Positions 13,333-15,170 of a DNA stretch of 15,170 bases are shown here, piece by piece; the first letter of the stretch is position 1, and the number at the start of each line of letters is the position of its first letter. The notes below the pieces were generated by a model that was given only the letters and a program-made list of their open reading frames with translations, did no database searches and was not told where the DNA came from. The stretch covers positions 1 through 15,170 of the forward strand of contig CAYRGG010000079.1 of NCBI GenBank assembly GCA_964423745.1, in the 5' to 3' direction. The stretch comes from CAYRGG01 sp964423745 (GTDB taxonomy: Bacteria > Pseudomonadota > Gammaproteobacteria > Competibacterales > Competibacteraceae). A program made the translations under genes and the position numbers.

Positions 13333-13341
13333 TTACAAATC

Positions 13342-15170
13342 CTAGAGCCTTTCGTTATAAGTAACGATATCCGCTTGTTCACGTAAACTTCCTAAAAAAC
13401 TGTCGAATATCGCACTGCCGCTTCGTCCCGCCAACTGTTGAGTTAACAGTTCCCGCTCTTGCTCGGTGACAGCATCGGGTTTACCCGGTACGACGCGCTC
13501 GACAGCAATAACAGCTTGACCCTCGTCGAGGGCGGCTAACCCAAAGGAGGCTTTATCTTGAGTCGGTTGCGGCAGGCTAAAAGCGCTGTTGAGTAAGGTT
13601 GGGTCTAGCTCAGATCCTTGTCGTTCGATGAGTCCCGGTTTTTTTAATTCACCACTAAATTCTTCAGCTAGTTTAGTAAGACTTTCGCCTTCTCTAGCGC
13701 GATTTTCTAGTGTTTTAGCGTCTGCTAGCATCGCTTCCCGAGCCTGCTGTTGTTTGAGTTCGCTGATGATATCCGGGCGTGCTTCTTGCAACGTTTGAGG
13801 TGTTGCTTGTTTATGATCATCGGTGCGTACAACGACTACATGATTGGGTTTTAGCTCAATGAGGTCGCTATTAAAACGGTTTTTTAGTACATCTTGACTA
13901 AAGGCGGTCTCCACCACCTTAGGATACGCGGCAATCCCTTCACCTTCTTGGCGGGTGAACCAAGGACTTTCTTGCACCTCAAGGCCAAGGGCTTGAGCAG
14001 CCGGTTCAAGAGTATTGGGATGCTCATAGATGAGGTTGGCTAAGTTTTCGGAATGATCATAAAAGCGGTTTTCGGCTTTACGAAGACGTAACTCTCGAGC
14101 CACTTCCTCGCGCACTTCGGCCAAAGGTTTGGTTTGTTCTGGCTTGACGGCGTTGAGGCGAATGATATGAAAGCCGAATTGCGTTTTTACAGGTTCGCTC
14201 ACATCACCTGGGTTTTGCAGATTATATAAGGCAGATTCGAAGATAGGGTTTTCATCGTACATGCCTTGCCTAATCTCACCGAGATCACCGATCTCTATCT
14301 TTGCCTCGCTCTGTAACTCGGTGGACGCTTCTTGAAACGTTTTCTTTCCCGAGGTAATGTCATTGTAGATCGATTGCGCTCGTGCTCGCGCTTTCTCCAT
14401 GTCTGCCTCACTCGCGTCCGCGGGCGTGGTTACTAGAATATGGGACGCATTACGTGTCTCAGGCTGGGTATATCGCGTTATATTTTCTTCATAAGCGGTT
14501 TTTAGATCAGCGTCGCTGACGGGAATGTCTTCAGCAATTTTTTCTAGATCAAGCTCCAAATAACGAACTTTGACCTGCTCGGGATTCACAAAACGATCCT
14601 TGTTTTCCTGGAAATATTCGCTAATGGCTGACTCGTCAACTGTGGTTTTATCCACATATTTCTCTAAAGGAAGTAACACATACTGTAATTCCCGTTGCTG
14701 CTTCAATAGGCGAATGTATTGATCGATTTGCGTGGGTGTTACCATGGCTGTGGTGGTCAACCCTTCGCGCAATTTATTCACCATCAAATTTCTGCGTATA
14801 CTTTCCTCAAATCCTTGTTCTGTCAGACCTTGCAGGGCTAGCATCTGTTTGTAGCGGTCGCTGTCGAAAACGCCGTCTTCCTGGAAAACCTGATAGGAAA
14901 AGATGGCTTGCCTAAGCAACTGGTCATCGACTCGCAAACCTTGCTCTTGAGCCGTTTCTAACAGCAAGCGCTCATTGATAAGTTGTTGGAGTACGATAGT
15001 TTTCAAAAACGCGGCGTCAGTATTAGGAAACTGCTGGCGTTGTTGCTGGAAGAATTGCTGGAACTCCTGTAAGGTGATGGGATTACCTTTGACTTCAGCC
15101 ACATCGGGTGTTGTGGGTTCCCCAAAATAGGAACCGATACCCCATAAAGCAAAACTTAAAATGATTAAGC
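13342..15170 (-). CDS. ppiD: PpiD-like periplasmic folding factor (SurA_N plus PpiC), 5' end beyond window
   Basis: 608 residues visible; the frame is open to the right edge, so the true start lies outside. The first visible residues, LIILSFALWGIGSYFG, are the N-terminal membrane anchor of PpiD. The GTG at 15102 is internal to the longer frame, not the start. Next follow a SurA_N-type chaperone region (VAEVKGNPITLQEFQQFF to about visible residue 190), a parvulin domain at about 239-340 (RNASHILVTT, IGDLGEIRQGMYDENPIF, TQFGFHIIRL), and a C-terminal extension. In the parvulin domain the aromatic pair of the usual GDLGWF motif is Glu-Ile (GDLGEI), consistent with the low or absent prolyl isomerase activity known for E. 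coli PpiD. It acts at the Sec translocon exit as an inner-membrane periplasmic chaperone. Convergent with fabI. Confidence 0.93.
   Translation of the reverse strand, partial: LIILSFALWGIGSYFGEPTTPDVAEVKGNPITLQEFQQFFQQQRQQFPNTDAAFLKTIVLQQLINERLLLETAQEQGLRVDDQLLRQAIFSYQVFQEDGVFDSDRYKQMLALQGLTEQGFEESIRRNLMVNKLREGLTTTAMVTPTQIDQYIRLLKQQRELQYVLLPLEKYVDKTTVDESAISEYFQENKDRFVNPEQVKVRYLELDLEKIAEDIPVSDADLKTAYEENITRYTQPETRNASHILVTTPADASEADMEKARARAQSIYNDITSGKKTFQEASTELQSEAKIEIGDLGEIRQGMYDENPIFESALYNLQNPGDVSEPVKTQFGFHIIRLNAVKPEQTKPLAEVREEVARELRLRKAENRFYDHSENLANLIYEHPNTLEPAAQALGLEVQESPWFTRQEGEGIAAYPKVVETAFSQDVLKNRFNSDLIELKPNHVVVVRTDDHKQATPQTLQEARPDIISELKQQQAREAMLADAKTLENRAREGESLTKLAEEFSGELKKPGLIERQGSELDPTLLNSAFSLPQPTQDKASFGLAALDEGQAVIAVERVVPGKPDAVTEQERELLTQQLAGRSGSAIFDSFLGSLREQADIVTYNERL

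Noticed and set aside
13342..15102. GTG at 15102 as the ppiD start codon
   Set aside because: The frame continues upstream to the window edge and encodes the expected N-terminal membrane anchor, so the true start lies outside the window.

Overview
The window looks like chromosome from a gammaproteobacterium with many accessory genes, possibly a sulfur-oxidising type. The evidence is a YejA-type peptide importer operon, a classical FabI, a membrane-anchored PpiD, and a DUF1640 coiled-coil protein with UPF0175/DUF3368, MazEF and VapB modules, a mix I associate with such genomes. Genus cannot be settled from the sequence alone. No rRNA, tRNA, CRISPR array or intact insertion sequence was seen.

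Left part (1-3919), accessory and visibly AT-richer at first. It holds the 5' end of a DUF1640 coiled-coil gene (minus strand, cut by the window edge), divergent from a small tautomerase gene across a near-perfect 21-bp dyad. Next come a UPF0175/DUF3368 antitoxin-toxin pair (GTGA overlap), a four-unit 21-bp tandem repeat, an EamA/DMT transporter on the minus strand, a truncated remnant of a GlxA-type AraC regulator, and an intact MFS transporter.

Middle and right part (3954-12406), one minus-strand peptide/oligopeptide ABC import operon. In transcription order it encodes a YejA-like periplasmic binding protein, a second binding protein that is a lipoprotein, two inner-membrane permeases, and an OppD-like ATPase. 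Adjacent genes overlap by stop/start codons and several use GTG or TTG starts. The operon is then interrupted. Between the first ATPase and its OppF-like partner lie an intact mazEF pair on the opposite strand, an unrecognised relic stretch, a vapB antitoxin gene with its own promoter-like sequence, and the first 17 codons of a vapC toxin gene, which runs out of frame straight into the oppF coding sequence. The second ATPase has therefore lost its native start region and probably depends on vapB transcription and a non-ATG start. This is the most informative structure in the window: a toxin-antitoxin insertion and deletion scar inside a transporter operon, with a plausible reading that it split a YejF-like two-domain ATPase.

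Right end (12488-15170), core genes. fabI (enoyl-ACP reductase) runs divergently from the yejA-like gene, and ppiD (periplasmic folding factor, 5' end outside the window) converges on fabI across a strong 22-bp palindrome. I found no wholly new system. The novelty lies in the rearrangement, the remnants and the repeats.
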